In this document: in pieces, positions 6,131 through 12,750 of the stretch
Numbering within the stretch: the first letter of the stretch is position 1
Layout of the letters: each line of letters begins with the position of its first letter
Assembly: GCA_947385185.1 (NCBI GenBank)
Contig: CANDJX010000038.1
Coordinates: forward strand, 1 to 12,750
Source: an uncultured Clostridia bacterium
GTDB lineage: Bacteria; Bacillota; Clostridia; Christensenellales; Pumilibacteraceae
Direction of reading: 5' to 3'
Length of the DNA: 12,750 nucleotides
Notes under the pieces: model-generated
The model's database searches: none
What the model was told of the DNA's origin: nothing
What the model saw: the letters and a program-made list of their open reading frames with translations, nothing else
Program-made: the position numbers and the translations under genes

Positions 6131-7525
6131 ATGAAGAAAATGATAAAAAATGCAAAAATGTTGATCGCCGCAGTTCTGGCAACTATATTTTGTTTCACGG
6201 CGATTTGCCTTACGGGTTGCTCGGAAGATCCACCTCCTCCCGAGACGGAAAAGACCGTAAAGTCTATCGGTATAGCGTCCGAGCCGACCAAGGTTTCTTA
6301 TTTCGTCGGCGAGGACTTCTCCGTGGAAGGCGGAACGATCCTCGTCACTTACGATGACGACACGACGGAGATCAAAAAATTATCAGACGAGGGCGTTACG
6401 TACACCAATGTAAATACCGCCATTTCCGACGAAAGCAAAGATACGGAAGAAAAGACGGTTACCGTAAGATATATGAAAAAGAGCGCAAGTTTCAAAGTGA
6501 CCGTTTCATATAAAATGTTTAACGTAACTTTCGATTACGGTTATGCCGGGAAAGACAATGAGACCAAAACCGTCCGCAGCGGCGCCAAAGTGACCAAACC
6601 CACGGATCCCACCCGCGACAATCATGTTTTCGAGGGTTGGTATGCCGACGATAAGTTTACCGCCGAGTTCGATTTCAACACCGCCGTTACGTCGGATACC
6701 ACCGTTTATGCGAATTGGAAGGACGTGTCCAAAACGTATTACACCGTTTCGTTCGACCTGAACTACAAACGTTCGGTCAAGCCGACCACACAGACTATAG
6801 AGGCCGGTAACGTAGCGGTAAAACCCCAGGATCCCACGAGGACGGGATATGAATTTGCGGGCTGGTATACCACTGACGATTGCACGACGGCGTTCGACTT
6901 CACTACGCAAATCGCGGCGAATACGACCGTATACGCGAAATGGAATCTCACAAAGACGGGCAAAGATACTTACGTATTCGAAGCCGAAGACATTAACTTT
7001 AACGGCAAATCCGGTCCCGGTCTTTCGGGTACCGCGAGCGGCGTCGGAATGATCCAATATTCCGAGAATCACGCGGCAAGCGGGAACCGTTTTGTAGGAT
7101 ATCAGTACGATCTTCTTTGTATGGTCGACTTCAATTTTGTCAGCGACAGAACGATCAGCGACGCTAAAATCGTCCTTCGTCTCTCCGCCGAGATCAGAGA
7201 CTTCACCATCGACAGCACTTCGTACATAGTAACGCTCAACGGTAGATCCGTAAGTTATTCGCCCATTTCTTTCACCGATGTGCCCAAAGGCAGTTCGGAA
7301 GATATCGATAAGATCCTCGCGCTTCCTTTCGAGGACTACGTGATTATCGAAGGCGCAACGATCGTCGAAGGCGGCAACTCCATTGTGCTTCAGCCGGACA
7401 ATAACGAGGCTCTCGAAGGCACTACCATGCTTTGCAAAGCCCCGCTTATCGACTGCCTCAAGATCGAAACCGAAGCTATCCTTACGTGGGACGCAACCCT
7501 CGGTCTTCCCAGGAAGAACTATTAA
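6131..7525 (+). CDS. Surface lipoprotein with Ig-like domain, two Flg_new repeats and a CBM6/35-like module
   Basis: This is a 464-residue non-catalytic lipoprotein, probably a glycan-binding or adhesion partner for the flanking GH3 enzymes. Residues 1-30 are a signal peptide with lipobox CLTGC (Cys30), followed by an acidic Pro-rich linker (SEDPPPPE). Residues about 40-125 look like a bacterial Ig-like (Big_3-type) domain: PTKVSYFVGEDF, then VTYDDDTTEI. Two Listeria-Bacteroides (Flg_new) repeats follow at 129-196 and 203-271, each with PT(D)PTR, a GWY motif and a closing VYAxW. The C-terminal region, from about 281 (YVFEAEDINFNG) to about 450 (IDCLKIETEA), has the start and end expected of a CBM6/CBM35-type beta-sandwich, but family membership is tentative. 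No catalytic motif is seen. The start is supported by AAGGAG ten bases upstream. The stop lies 9 bases before the next ATG, so the two are co-transcribed. The ligand is unknown. Confidence 0.82.
   Translation: MKKMIKNAKMLIAAVLATIFCFTAICLTGCSEDPPPPETEKTVKSIGIASEPTKVSYFVGEDFSVEGGTILVTYDDDTTEIKKLSDEGVTYTNVNTAISDESKDTEEKTVTVRYMKKSASFKVTVSYKMFNVTFDYGYAGKDNETKTVRSGAKVTKPTDPTRDNHVFEGWYADDKFTAEFDFNTAVTSDTTVYANWKDVSKTYYTVSFDLNYKRSVKPTTQTIEAGNVAVKPQDPTRTGYEFAGWYTTDDCTTAFDFTTQIAANTTVYAKWNLTKTGKDTYVFEAEDINFNGKSGPGLSGTASGVGMIQYSENHAASGNRFVGYQYDLLCMVDFNFVSDRTISDAKIVLRLSAEIRDFTIDSTSYIVTLNGRSVSYSPISFTDVPKGSSEDIDKILALPFEDYVIIEGATIVEGGNSIVLQPDNNEALEGTTMLCKAPLIDCLKIETEAILTWDATLGLPRKNY
6515..6943 (+). repeat. 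pair of Flg_new (Listeria-Bacteroides) protein repeats
   Basis: Residues 129-196 and 203-271 of the lipoprotein are two diverged copies sharing VTFDY/VSFDL, a K-P-x-DPTR segment, F-x-GWY, FDF and VYA-x-W. The repeat type is common in surface proteins of Firmicutes and Bacteroidetes and forms small beta-grasp-like units; here it probably spaces the CBM-like module from the membrane. Confidence 0.85.
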
Positions 7526-7534
7526 GGAGCGGTT

Positions 7535-10500
7535 ATGTTAAAGAAAATCTGGAAATGTAAATTCTCCCGCGTGTGGATGCTTGTCACGATCCCCGTAATA
7601 GTTTTATTCCTTGTGGTTACTATTCTTGCAACCGGAGTCAAAGACTTTTACGAATTGTTCAATACGGTCATGCCGGGCGGCGGACTTCGTGCGATTTACG
7701 CCGAAGGAATCGAACCCACTTATCCGTCGAAATATACGACGAAAGCCGAGGTGTATGCCGCCGCGCGTGACGTAAACGAAAAGATTTGCGAAGAAGGTAT
7801 GGTATTGCTTAAAAACAAGAACAATACGCTTCCTCTTAAAACCTCGGTCAGCGACGACAGTGTGACGGGTGACGTTAAAATCAGTATATTCGGCAAGAAC
7901 AGCGTCAATATAGCATACGGCGGATCGGGAAGCGGCGGCGCGAATACTTCCAACGTTATCGATCTTTATCAAGGTCTGGAAGCGGCGGGATACGTAACAA
8001 ACCCCACGCTTAAAAGTTTCTATAACGACGCCTCGCAGTCGGGCGAGTCGAGAAAGGGAAACAGCTCGGATCTCGACAGCGGCGACACGGTAATTCTCTC
8101 CACTGCGGAAACTCCGCAGGATAAGTATACCGCCGCCGTAAAGAACAGTTATTCCGAGTATAACGACGCGGCGATCGTCGTGTTCACCAGAATAGGCGGC
8201 GAGGGCTTCGATATCCCCCGTAAAATGACGGGAGCGACGGGTTATCGCAACGAGGACGATCACTTCCTTCAGCTTGACCGCAACGAAGAGGATCTTCTCG
8301 CGGCTGTTTGCGAGGCGGGTTTCGAAAAGGTCATTGTGCTTGTGAACAGCGGTCAGGCAATGGAACTCGGATTCCTGAAAGAAGGTTGCGACTATGTTAC
8401 GGAAAAGGGTTATTCCATAGATCCGTCCAAGATCGACGCGGCTATGTGGATGGGCTTCCCGGGTGAAACGGGCACGCTCGCAGTAGGCAATATTTTGAAC
8501 GGAACAGTCAATCCTTCGGGTAAGCTCGCGGATACTTACTACACGGACTTCAAAAAAGATCCGACGTGGTTCAATTTCGGAGACAACAGACTTACGAGAA
8601 CGGGTCGTTACCTTCAGTCCGGTTATGTTCCCGGCGGCGACGAATATGTGTTTGACGTAGCCGATGACGATCAGCCCGAAATGCCTTATTACTTTGTGGA
8701 TTACGAGGAAGGCGTTTACGTGGGTTACAAATATTACGAGACCAGAGGCGTTACCGACGGCGAAGAGTGGTACGATAAAAACGTAGTATATCCTTTCGGT
8801 TACGGTCTTTCTTACACTGAATTCGAATGGGAATTGACGGACAAGTCCCTGATCGAAAACAGAGCTGTTTCCAAGACGGAAAAATATTCCGTTCAGGTTA
8901 AAGTTACCAATACCGGCGATGTGGCGGGCAAAGATATAGTTCAGCTTTACGGTCACGCGCCTTATACGCCGGGAGGTATAGAGAAACCCGAAGTTTCGCT
9001 CCTCGATTTCGCAAAGACCGATCTTCTTCAGCCCGGCGAAAGCGATACCCTTACGCTCACTTTCGACCCGTATTATCTTGCGTCTTATGACTATAAGGAT
9101 AAGAACGGCAACGGCAATAAAGGGTACGAACTGGAAGACGGTAATTATGCTCTTTATCTTTCAAAGACAGCCCACGACGTCGAATTCAAAGTCCCGTTCA
9201 CCGTGGCAAGCGATATTCTGTACGATAAAGATACCGTAACGGGTGAAAACGATGTAAAGAACAGATATACCGATTGTGAAAATCCCGCGTTTAATTCGGA
9301 CACGTCTCTCGAAACCGTACTTTCCAGAAACGATTGGGAAGGGACTTTCCCGGCTGCTCCTACCGCCGATGAGCGTAAAGGAAACGCGGAACTTCTCGGT
9401 TGGCTCAAAGACAAGAGACATAATAATCCCACCGATTTCAGCGACTTCGAAATGCCGGTTTCCGAGGAGGATAACGGACTCACTCTCCGTGATTTACTCT
9501 ATGACGAGGACGGTAATTTCGTAGGCGCGGGCGACGGTACGCCTCTCGTGGACTATGACGACGAACGTTGGGACAGCTTGATCGATCAGGTATCGGTAGC
9601 GGATATGATCAATGTATACGACTATGCGTCGTACAGGATTGCACCGGTGGAAAAAATCGAACTTCCTCTTATCAATTGCGCGGACGGTCCCGTCGGTTGG
9701 GCTTGCTTTATGGATAAAACGAGATTTTACGATACTTGCTCTTACTGCTCCGAGACTTTGATCGCTACGAGCTGGAACAAGCAGGTTGCGAGAATGTTCG
9801 GTGAAATGGTCGGCGACGAAGGAATTATAGGCAATCAGAAGGGAGACGGCGCGCCGTACACCTCTTGGTACGCGCCGGGCGTCAACATTCATCGCAGTCC
9901 TTTCGGCGGCAGGAACTTCGAATATTACTCCGAAGACGGCGTTCTTTCCGGCGCTATGGCGGCGCAGCAGGTCGGCGGCTGTAACGCCCGCGGCGTATTT
10001 ACCATGATTAAACACTTCGCCGTGAACGAGCAGGAAACGCACCGCAGTATCAGCGGCGACTGTTCCTGGCTGACCGAACAGTCTATGCGCGAAATATATC
10101 TCCGACCGTTCGAGATTGCAGTCAAGGACGGCGGTACGAGAGGTCTTATGTCATCGTTTAATCGTATCGGAACCCGTTGGGCGGGCGGCGATTACAGACT
10201 TCTTACCGAAATTCTTCGCGATGAATGGGGATTTAAGGGAACGGTACTCTGCGATTTCAACACCATTCCCGCTTATATGAACTCGCGTCAGATGGCTTAT
10301 GCCGGCGGCGATCTCAACCTTGCCACTGGACCCGAAACCTGGTGCGACGAGTCGTCTGTCGCAGACGTAGTGGTTATTCGCCGGTGCTTCAAAAATACGG
10401 TGTATACCATAGTGAACTCCAACGCCATGAACGGCAAAGTAATAGGATACAATATGCCCATATGGCAGATCTTCCTTATCGTATTCGACGTTCTTCTTGT

Positions 10501-10678
10501 CGTAGGCTTGGGCGTCTGGGGATTCTTTGCGATCCGCGGCGCGCTCAAAAAAGATAAAGAACGGCTTGCGACAAAAGATGTCGCGGTATGTACCGGGAAT
10601 TCCGGAGACGCGGAAATCGCGCCGGACTCCGAAGTTTCGGAAAAAGCCGACGACTCGGAAGATAAGACTTCCGGATAA
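7535..10678 (+). CDS. Permuted GH3 glycosidase anchored in the membrane at both ends
   Basis: This is a 1047-residue exo-glycosidase of GH3 with the order sandwich, FnIII, TIM barrel. A basic N-terminus (KKIWKCKFSR) and hydrophobic residues 12-34 form a signal anchor with no lipobox. Residue 86 starts EEGMVLLKNKNNTLPL, the entry to the alpha/beta-sandwich; YPFGYGLSY is at 419, FnIII at about 450-540, and the barrel at about 685-960. Predicted catalytic residues are Glu223 (TRIGGEGFD, acid/base) and Asp907 (TVLCDFN, nucleophile). Pocket motifs are NCADGPVGW (Asp717), GVNIHRSPFGGRNFEYYSED and KHFAVNEQE (Lys826, His827). A second membrane segment spans about 976-1002 (IWQIFLIVFDVLLVV), then KKDKER and an acidic tail, presumably cytoplasmic. 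Both termini would be inside and the whole enzyme outside. It is co-transcribed with the lipoprotein gene (9-base gap, AAGGAG at 7524-7529 overlapping that stop). It is a paralogue of the 2131-5970 gene with clearer canonical motifs. Substrate unknown. Confidence 0.92.
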   Translation: MLKKIWKCKFSRVWMLVTIPVIVLFLVVTILATGVKDFYELFNTVMPGGGLRAIYAEGIEPTYPSKYTTKAEVYAAARDVNEKICEEGMVLLKNKNNTLPLKTSVSDDSVTGDVKISIFGKNSVNIAYGGSGSGGANTSNVIDLYQGLEAAGYVTNPTLKSFYNDASQSGESRKGNSSDLDSGDTVILSTAETPQDKYTAAVKNSYSEYNDAAIVVFTRIGGEGFDIPRKMTGATGYRNEDDHFLQLDRNEEDLLAAVCEAGFEKVIVLVNSGQAMELGFLKEGCDYVTEKGYSIDPSKIDAAMWMGFPGETGTLAVGNILNGTVNPSGKLADTYYTDFKKDPTWFNFGDNRLTRTGRYLQSGYVPGGDEYVFDVADDDQPEMPYYFVDYEEGVYVGYKYYETRGVTDGEEWYDKNVVYPFGYGLSYTEFEWELTDKSLIENRAVSKTEKYSVQVKVTNTGDVAGKDIVQLYGHAPYTPGGIEKPEVSLLDFAKTDLLQPGESDTLTLTFDPYYLASYDYKDKNGNGNKGYELEDGNYALYLSKTAHDVEFKVPFTVASDILYDKDTVTGENDVKNRYTDCENPAFNSDTSLETVLSRNDWEGTFPAAPTADERKGNAELLGWLKDKRHNNPTDFSDFEMPVSEEDNGLTLRDLLYDEDGNFVGAGDGTPLVDYDDERWDSLIDQVSVADMINVYDYASYRIAPVEKIELPLINCADGPVGWACFMDKTRFYDTCSYCSETLIATSWNKQVARMFGEMVGDEGIIGNQKGDGAPYTSWYAPGVNIHRSPFGGRNFEYYSEDGVLSGAMAAQQVGGCNARGVFTMIKHFAVNEQETHRSISGDCSWLTEQSMREIYLRPFEIAVKDGGTRGLMSSFNRIGTRWAGGDYRLLTEILRDEWGFKGTVLCDFNTIPAYMNSRQMAYAGGDLNLATGPETWCDESSVADVVVIRRCFKNTVYTIVNSNAMNGKVIGYNMPIWQIFLIVFDVLLVVGLGVWGFFAIRGALKKDKERLATKDVAVCTGNSGDAEIAPDSEVSEKADDSEDKTSG

Positions 10679-10696
10679 TTCAAGCCCCTCAAGTAT

Positions 10697-10720
10697 CGCC
10701 GGCAACATACCGCGCCGGCG
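10697..10720 (+). other. GC-rich hairpin after the GH3 operon
   Basis: CGCCGGC (10697-10703) pairs perfectly with GCCGGCG (10714-10720) around a 10-base loop. It lies just downstream of the GH3 stop and just before the terminator hairpin. It has no U tract, so it is more likely a pause or mRNA 3'-protecting structure than a terminator alone. Confidence 0.5.
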
Positions 10721-10728
10721 GCAGACAG

Positions 10729-10763
10729 AGACCCCAGTTCCTTGCGGACGGGGGTCTTTTTTT
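10729..10763 (+). terminator. intrinsic terminator of the GH3 operon
   Basis: AGACCCC (10729-10735) pairs with GGGGTCT (10751-10757). The inner part can extend the stem (GTTCC against GGAC with one bulge) around a TTGC loop. Seven Ts (10757-10763) follow directly. This is a typical Rho-independent terminator and separates the glycan operon from nrdD. Confidence 0.88.
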
Positions 10764-10836
10764 GCGTATTTTCATTTGTCAAGCGTTTTGGTGACGATTT
10801 CGTGAAAAATATTTATAAAAATTTTATGAAAAGGTA

Positions 10837-10865
10837 TTGATTTTTTCTTGCCGATGTATTATTAT
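10837..10865 (+). promoter_or_regulatory. candidate nrdD promoter
   Basis: TTGATT (10837-10842) and TATTAT (10860-10865) are separated by 17 bases, with very AT-rich DNA upstream (10801-10830) that could act as an UP element. This places the start near 10872, just before the first NrdR box. An alternative is TTGTGG (10889-10894) with TACAAT (10912-10917), also 17 bases apart, which the two boxes would overlap directly. Sequence alone does not decide between them. Confidence 0.5.
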
Positions 10866-10877
10866 ATAAGAGCTCGC

Positions 10878-10893
10878 ACACAATATATTGTGG
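10878..10893. promoter_or_regulatory. NrdR box 1
   Basis: ACACAATATATTGTGG contains the perfect 14-base palindrome CACAATATATTGTG and matches the NrdR consensus ACACWATATATWGTGT at 15 of 16 positions. NrdR is the ATP-cone repressor of ribonucleotide reductase genes in bacteria. The box lies upstream of nrdD and near its candidate promoters. Confidence 0.92.
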
Positions 10894-10910
10894 TTATATA
10901 AGCATAACAA

Positions 10911-10926
10911 TTACAATATATTGTGT
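10911..10926. promoter_or_regulatory. NrdR box 2
   Basis: TTACAATATATTGTGT holds the same perfect core, ACAATATATTGT, as box 1. Its centre is 33 bases from that of box 1, close to three helical turns. Tandem boxes in phase are the usual arrangement for cooperative NrdR binding. The box overlaps a possible -10 (TACAAT). Confidence 0.9.
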
Positions 10927-10968
10927 TTACAGAGGATAAAGATAATACAAAAAGAAGGGTCGAGGATT

Positions 10969-12750
10969 ATGAAGATCATTAAGAGAGACGGTTCGGAAGT
11001 CGAATTCGACAGGAACAAAATCGCAAACGCGATCAGAAAGGCGAATAAAGCCGGCGTTGCCGAGCTTTCGGACGAATGGATCGATACGCTTGCGCTTACC
11101 GTAGAAAAGGATTGCGCGAAAATGAATCGCGCGGTCAACGTCGAGGAAGTGCAGGATTTCGTGGAAACGAATATCATGCGTCTGGGCGCTTACGAGGTCG
11201 CAAAGCGGTATATCCGTTATCGTCATCAGCGCAACCTTGCCCGCCGCGCCAACACTACGGATAAGTCGATCCTGACTCTTATAGAGAGCAATAACGAGGA
11301 GATCAAGCAGGAGAACTCGAACAAGAATCCCGCCGTCAACTCCGTACAGCGCGACTATATGGCGGGCGAGGTCAGTAAGGATCTTACCAAACGTCTTTTC
11401 CTGCCGCCCGACATAGTGCAGGCTCACGACGAGGGACTTATTCATTTCCACGACGCGGACTATTTCGCTCAGCATATGCATAACTGCGATCTCGTGAATC
11501 TCGAGGATATGCTTCAGAACGGCACGGTCATTTCGGGTACGATGATCGAAAAACCGCATTCTTTTTCGACTGCGTGCAATATCGCCACTCAGATAATAGC
11601 GCAGGTCGCGTCGAACCAGTACGGCGGTCAGTCGATCAGCCTGACGCATCTTATGCCGTTCGTTCAGATCTCGCGCGAAAAGATCACGCGCGACGTAGAG
11701 AAGGAAGCCGCCATGATGGAAGTTTCTCCGAGCGCCGAGGTGCGCGCGGCTATCGTGGAAAAGCGTCTGCGCGAAGAGATCAAAAAGGGCATACAGACCA
11801 TTCAGTATCAGCTCGTCACGCTGCTCACGACGAACGGACAGGCGCCGTTCGTTACCATATTCATGTATCTCGGCGAAGCGAGAAGCGAGAGGGAGAAGAA
11901 AGATCTTGCGCTCGTTATCGAGGAAATGCTCATTCAACGTTACGAGGGGGTCAAAAACGAAGTGGGCGCATACGTTACGCCGGCGTTCCCCAAACTGATA
12001 TACGTTCTCGAAGAGGACAACATTCACGACGATTCGCCGTATTATTATCTTACCAAACTCGCGGCGAAGTGCACGGCAAAGCGCCTTGTGCCCGATTATA
12101 TTTCCGAGAAAATGATGCTCAAGCTCAAGATCGACCCGAACGGTAACGGTCAGTGTTATACGTGCATGGGCTGCAGATCGTTCCTCACTCCGTACGTCGA
12201 CGAGGAGGGCAAGCCGAAGTATTACGGTCGGTTCAATCAGGGCGTCGTTACCATAAACCTCGTGGACGTCGCCTGCACGGCGGGTCGCGACAAGCTTGAC
12301 GACTTCTGGCGCATACTCGACGACAGACTCGAACTTTGCCACAGAGCGCTTCAGGCGCGTCACAAGCGGCTTGAAGGCACGCTTTCGGACGCCGCTCCGA
12401 TACTGTGGCAGTACGGCGCGCTTGCGCGGCTCAAGAAGGGCGAGAAGATAGACAAACTGCTTCACGGCGGCTATTCGACCATATCGCTCGGTTACGCCGG
12501 ACTCTGGGAATGCGTGTACGAACTTATCGGTAAAAAACTGACCGAGAAAGAGGGCGAGGAACTGGGCTTGAAAGTCATGCAGAAGCTCAACGACGCGTGC
12601 GCGAAGTGGAAGGCGGACGAGAATATTCACTATTCGCTTTACGGCACGCCGCTCGAGTCCACGACGTACAAGTTCGCAAAGTGCCTTCAGAAGCGTTTCG
12701 GGATCATTCCCGGCGTTACGGACAAATCGTATATTACGAACAGCTACCAC
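10969..12750 (+). CDS. nrdD: Anaerobic (class III) ribonucleoside-triphosphate reductase, 3'-truncated by the window
   Basis: This cytoplasmic glycyl-radical enzyme reduces ribonucleoside triphosphates to deoxyribonucleotides without oxygen, after activation by the radical-SAM protein NrdG (not in the window). The 594 residues seen start with an ATP-cone (KIIKRDGSEVEFDRNKIANAI, about 1-95), the allosteric site for ATP/dATP. The catalytic ten-strand barrel shows AQHMHNCDLVNL with Cys173 (equivalent to the conserved first active-site Cys), ACNIATQIIAQVASNQYGGQ, and the QCYTCMGCRSFL cluster (Cys396, Cys399, Cys402), which holds the thiyl-radical cysteine. The frame is open to the window end. About 110-140 residues are missing, including the zinc-binding cysteines and the glycyl-radical loop. 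The ATG at 10969 matches the family N-terminus; AGAAGGG (10953-10959) is the best ribosome site. Two NrdR boxes upstream agree with the assignment. It implies an anaerobic lifestyle. Confidence 0.97.
   Translation, partial: MKIIKRDGSEVEFDRNKIANAIRKANKAGVAELSDEWIDTLALTVEKDCAKMNRAVNVEEVQDFVETNIMRLGAYEVAKRYIRYRHQRNLARRANTTDKSILTLIESNNEEIKQENSNKNPAVNSVQRDYMAGEVSKDLTKRLFLPPDIVQAHDEGLIHFHDADYFAQHMHNCDLVNLEDMLQNGTVISGTMIEKPHSFSTACNIATQIIAQVASNQYGGQSISLTHLMPFVQISREKITRDVEKEAAMMEVSPSAEVRAAIVEKRLREEIKKGIQTIQYQLVTLLTTNGQAPFVTIFMYLGEARSEREKKDLALVIEEMLIQRYEGVKNEVGAYVTPAFPKLIYVLEEDNIHDDSPYYYLTKLAAKCTAKRLVPDYISEKMMLKLKIDPNGNGQCYTCMGCRSFLTPYVDEEGKPKYYGRFNQGVVTINLVDVACTAGRDKLDDFWRILDDRLELCHRALQARHKRLEGTLSDAAPILWQYGALARLKKGEKIDKLLHGGYSTISLGYAGLWECVYELIGKKLTEKEGEELGLKVMQKLNDACAKWKADENIHYSLYGTPLESTTYKFAKCLQKRFGIIPGVTDKSYITNSYH

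Noticed and set aside
7604..8956. A 450-codon - strand open frame opposite the second GH3
   Set aside because: It is a codon-bias shadow: no start signals and no familiar motifs, and the + strand protein is continuous.
10815..10827. AT palindrome ATAAAA-A-TTTTAT upstream of nrdD
   Set aside because: It is simple AT-rich sequence in which such dyads are frequent; it is more likely part of an UP-like region than a specific operator.
10927..12750. A 607-codon open frame on the - strand at the right edge
   Set aside because: It is the antisense shadow of nrdD, whose + strand frame is open from 10969 to the window end and matches the family over its whole length.

Overview
The window looks like one end of a metagenome-type contig from an uncultured, probably gut-associated Gram-positive Clostridia. 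Several features support this: near-consensus AGGAGG ribosome sites, a LytTR/GHKL two-component pair, lipoprotein signal peptides with collagen-like and Listeria-Bacteroides-type repeats, glycoside hydrolase family 3 (GH3) enzymes with permuted domain order, and class III ribonucleotide reductase behind tandem NrdR boxes. Anything finer than Clostridia is a guess; a Christensenellales-like lineage would fit. The first 44 bases are not genomic. They are the inner end of an Illumina P5 adapter with an 8-base i5 index, so the true sequence starts at 45.

Layout, all genes on the + strand: (1) 45-697, a LytTR response regulator whose receiver domain is cut by the contig end; (2) 703-2010, its membrane-bound GHKL histidine kinase, joined to it by a nine-G tract that doubles as ribosome binding site; (3) 2011-2130, a strong-looking promoter flanked by two inverted repeats; (4) 2131-5970, a lipoprotein GH3 enzyme with a short collagen-like stalk and C-terminal Ig-like modules; (5) 6131-7525, a lipoprotein with an Ig-like domain, two Flg_new repeats and a CBM6/35-like module; (6) 7535-10678, a second permuted GH3 enzyme held in the membrane at both ends; (7) 10679-10763, two hairpins, the second a clear intrinsic terminator; (8) 10764-10968, a promoter region with two NrdR boxes; (9) 10969-12750, nrdD, running off the window end.

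The central genes read as a small surface glycan-degrading unit. Two outward-facing GH3 enzymes sit on either side of a glycan-binding-type lipoprotein, likely in one operon (a hairpin lies between the first and second genes; the second and third are 9 bases apart), next to a signal-transduction pair that may control them. No transporter is visible, so the substrate is unknown. The enzymes belong to a known family and a known permuted type. What seems least described is the combination: a collagen-stalked lipoprotein GH3, a CBM lipoprotein, and a doubly membrane-anchored GH3 behind an operator-flanked promoter. nrdD is an independent housekeeping unit.
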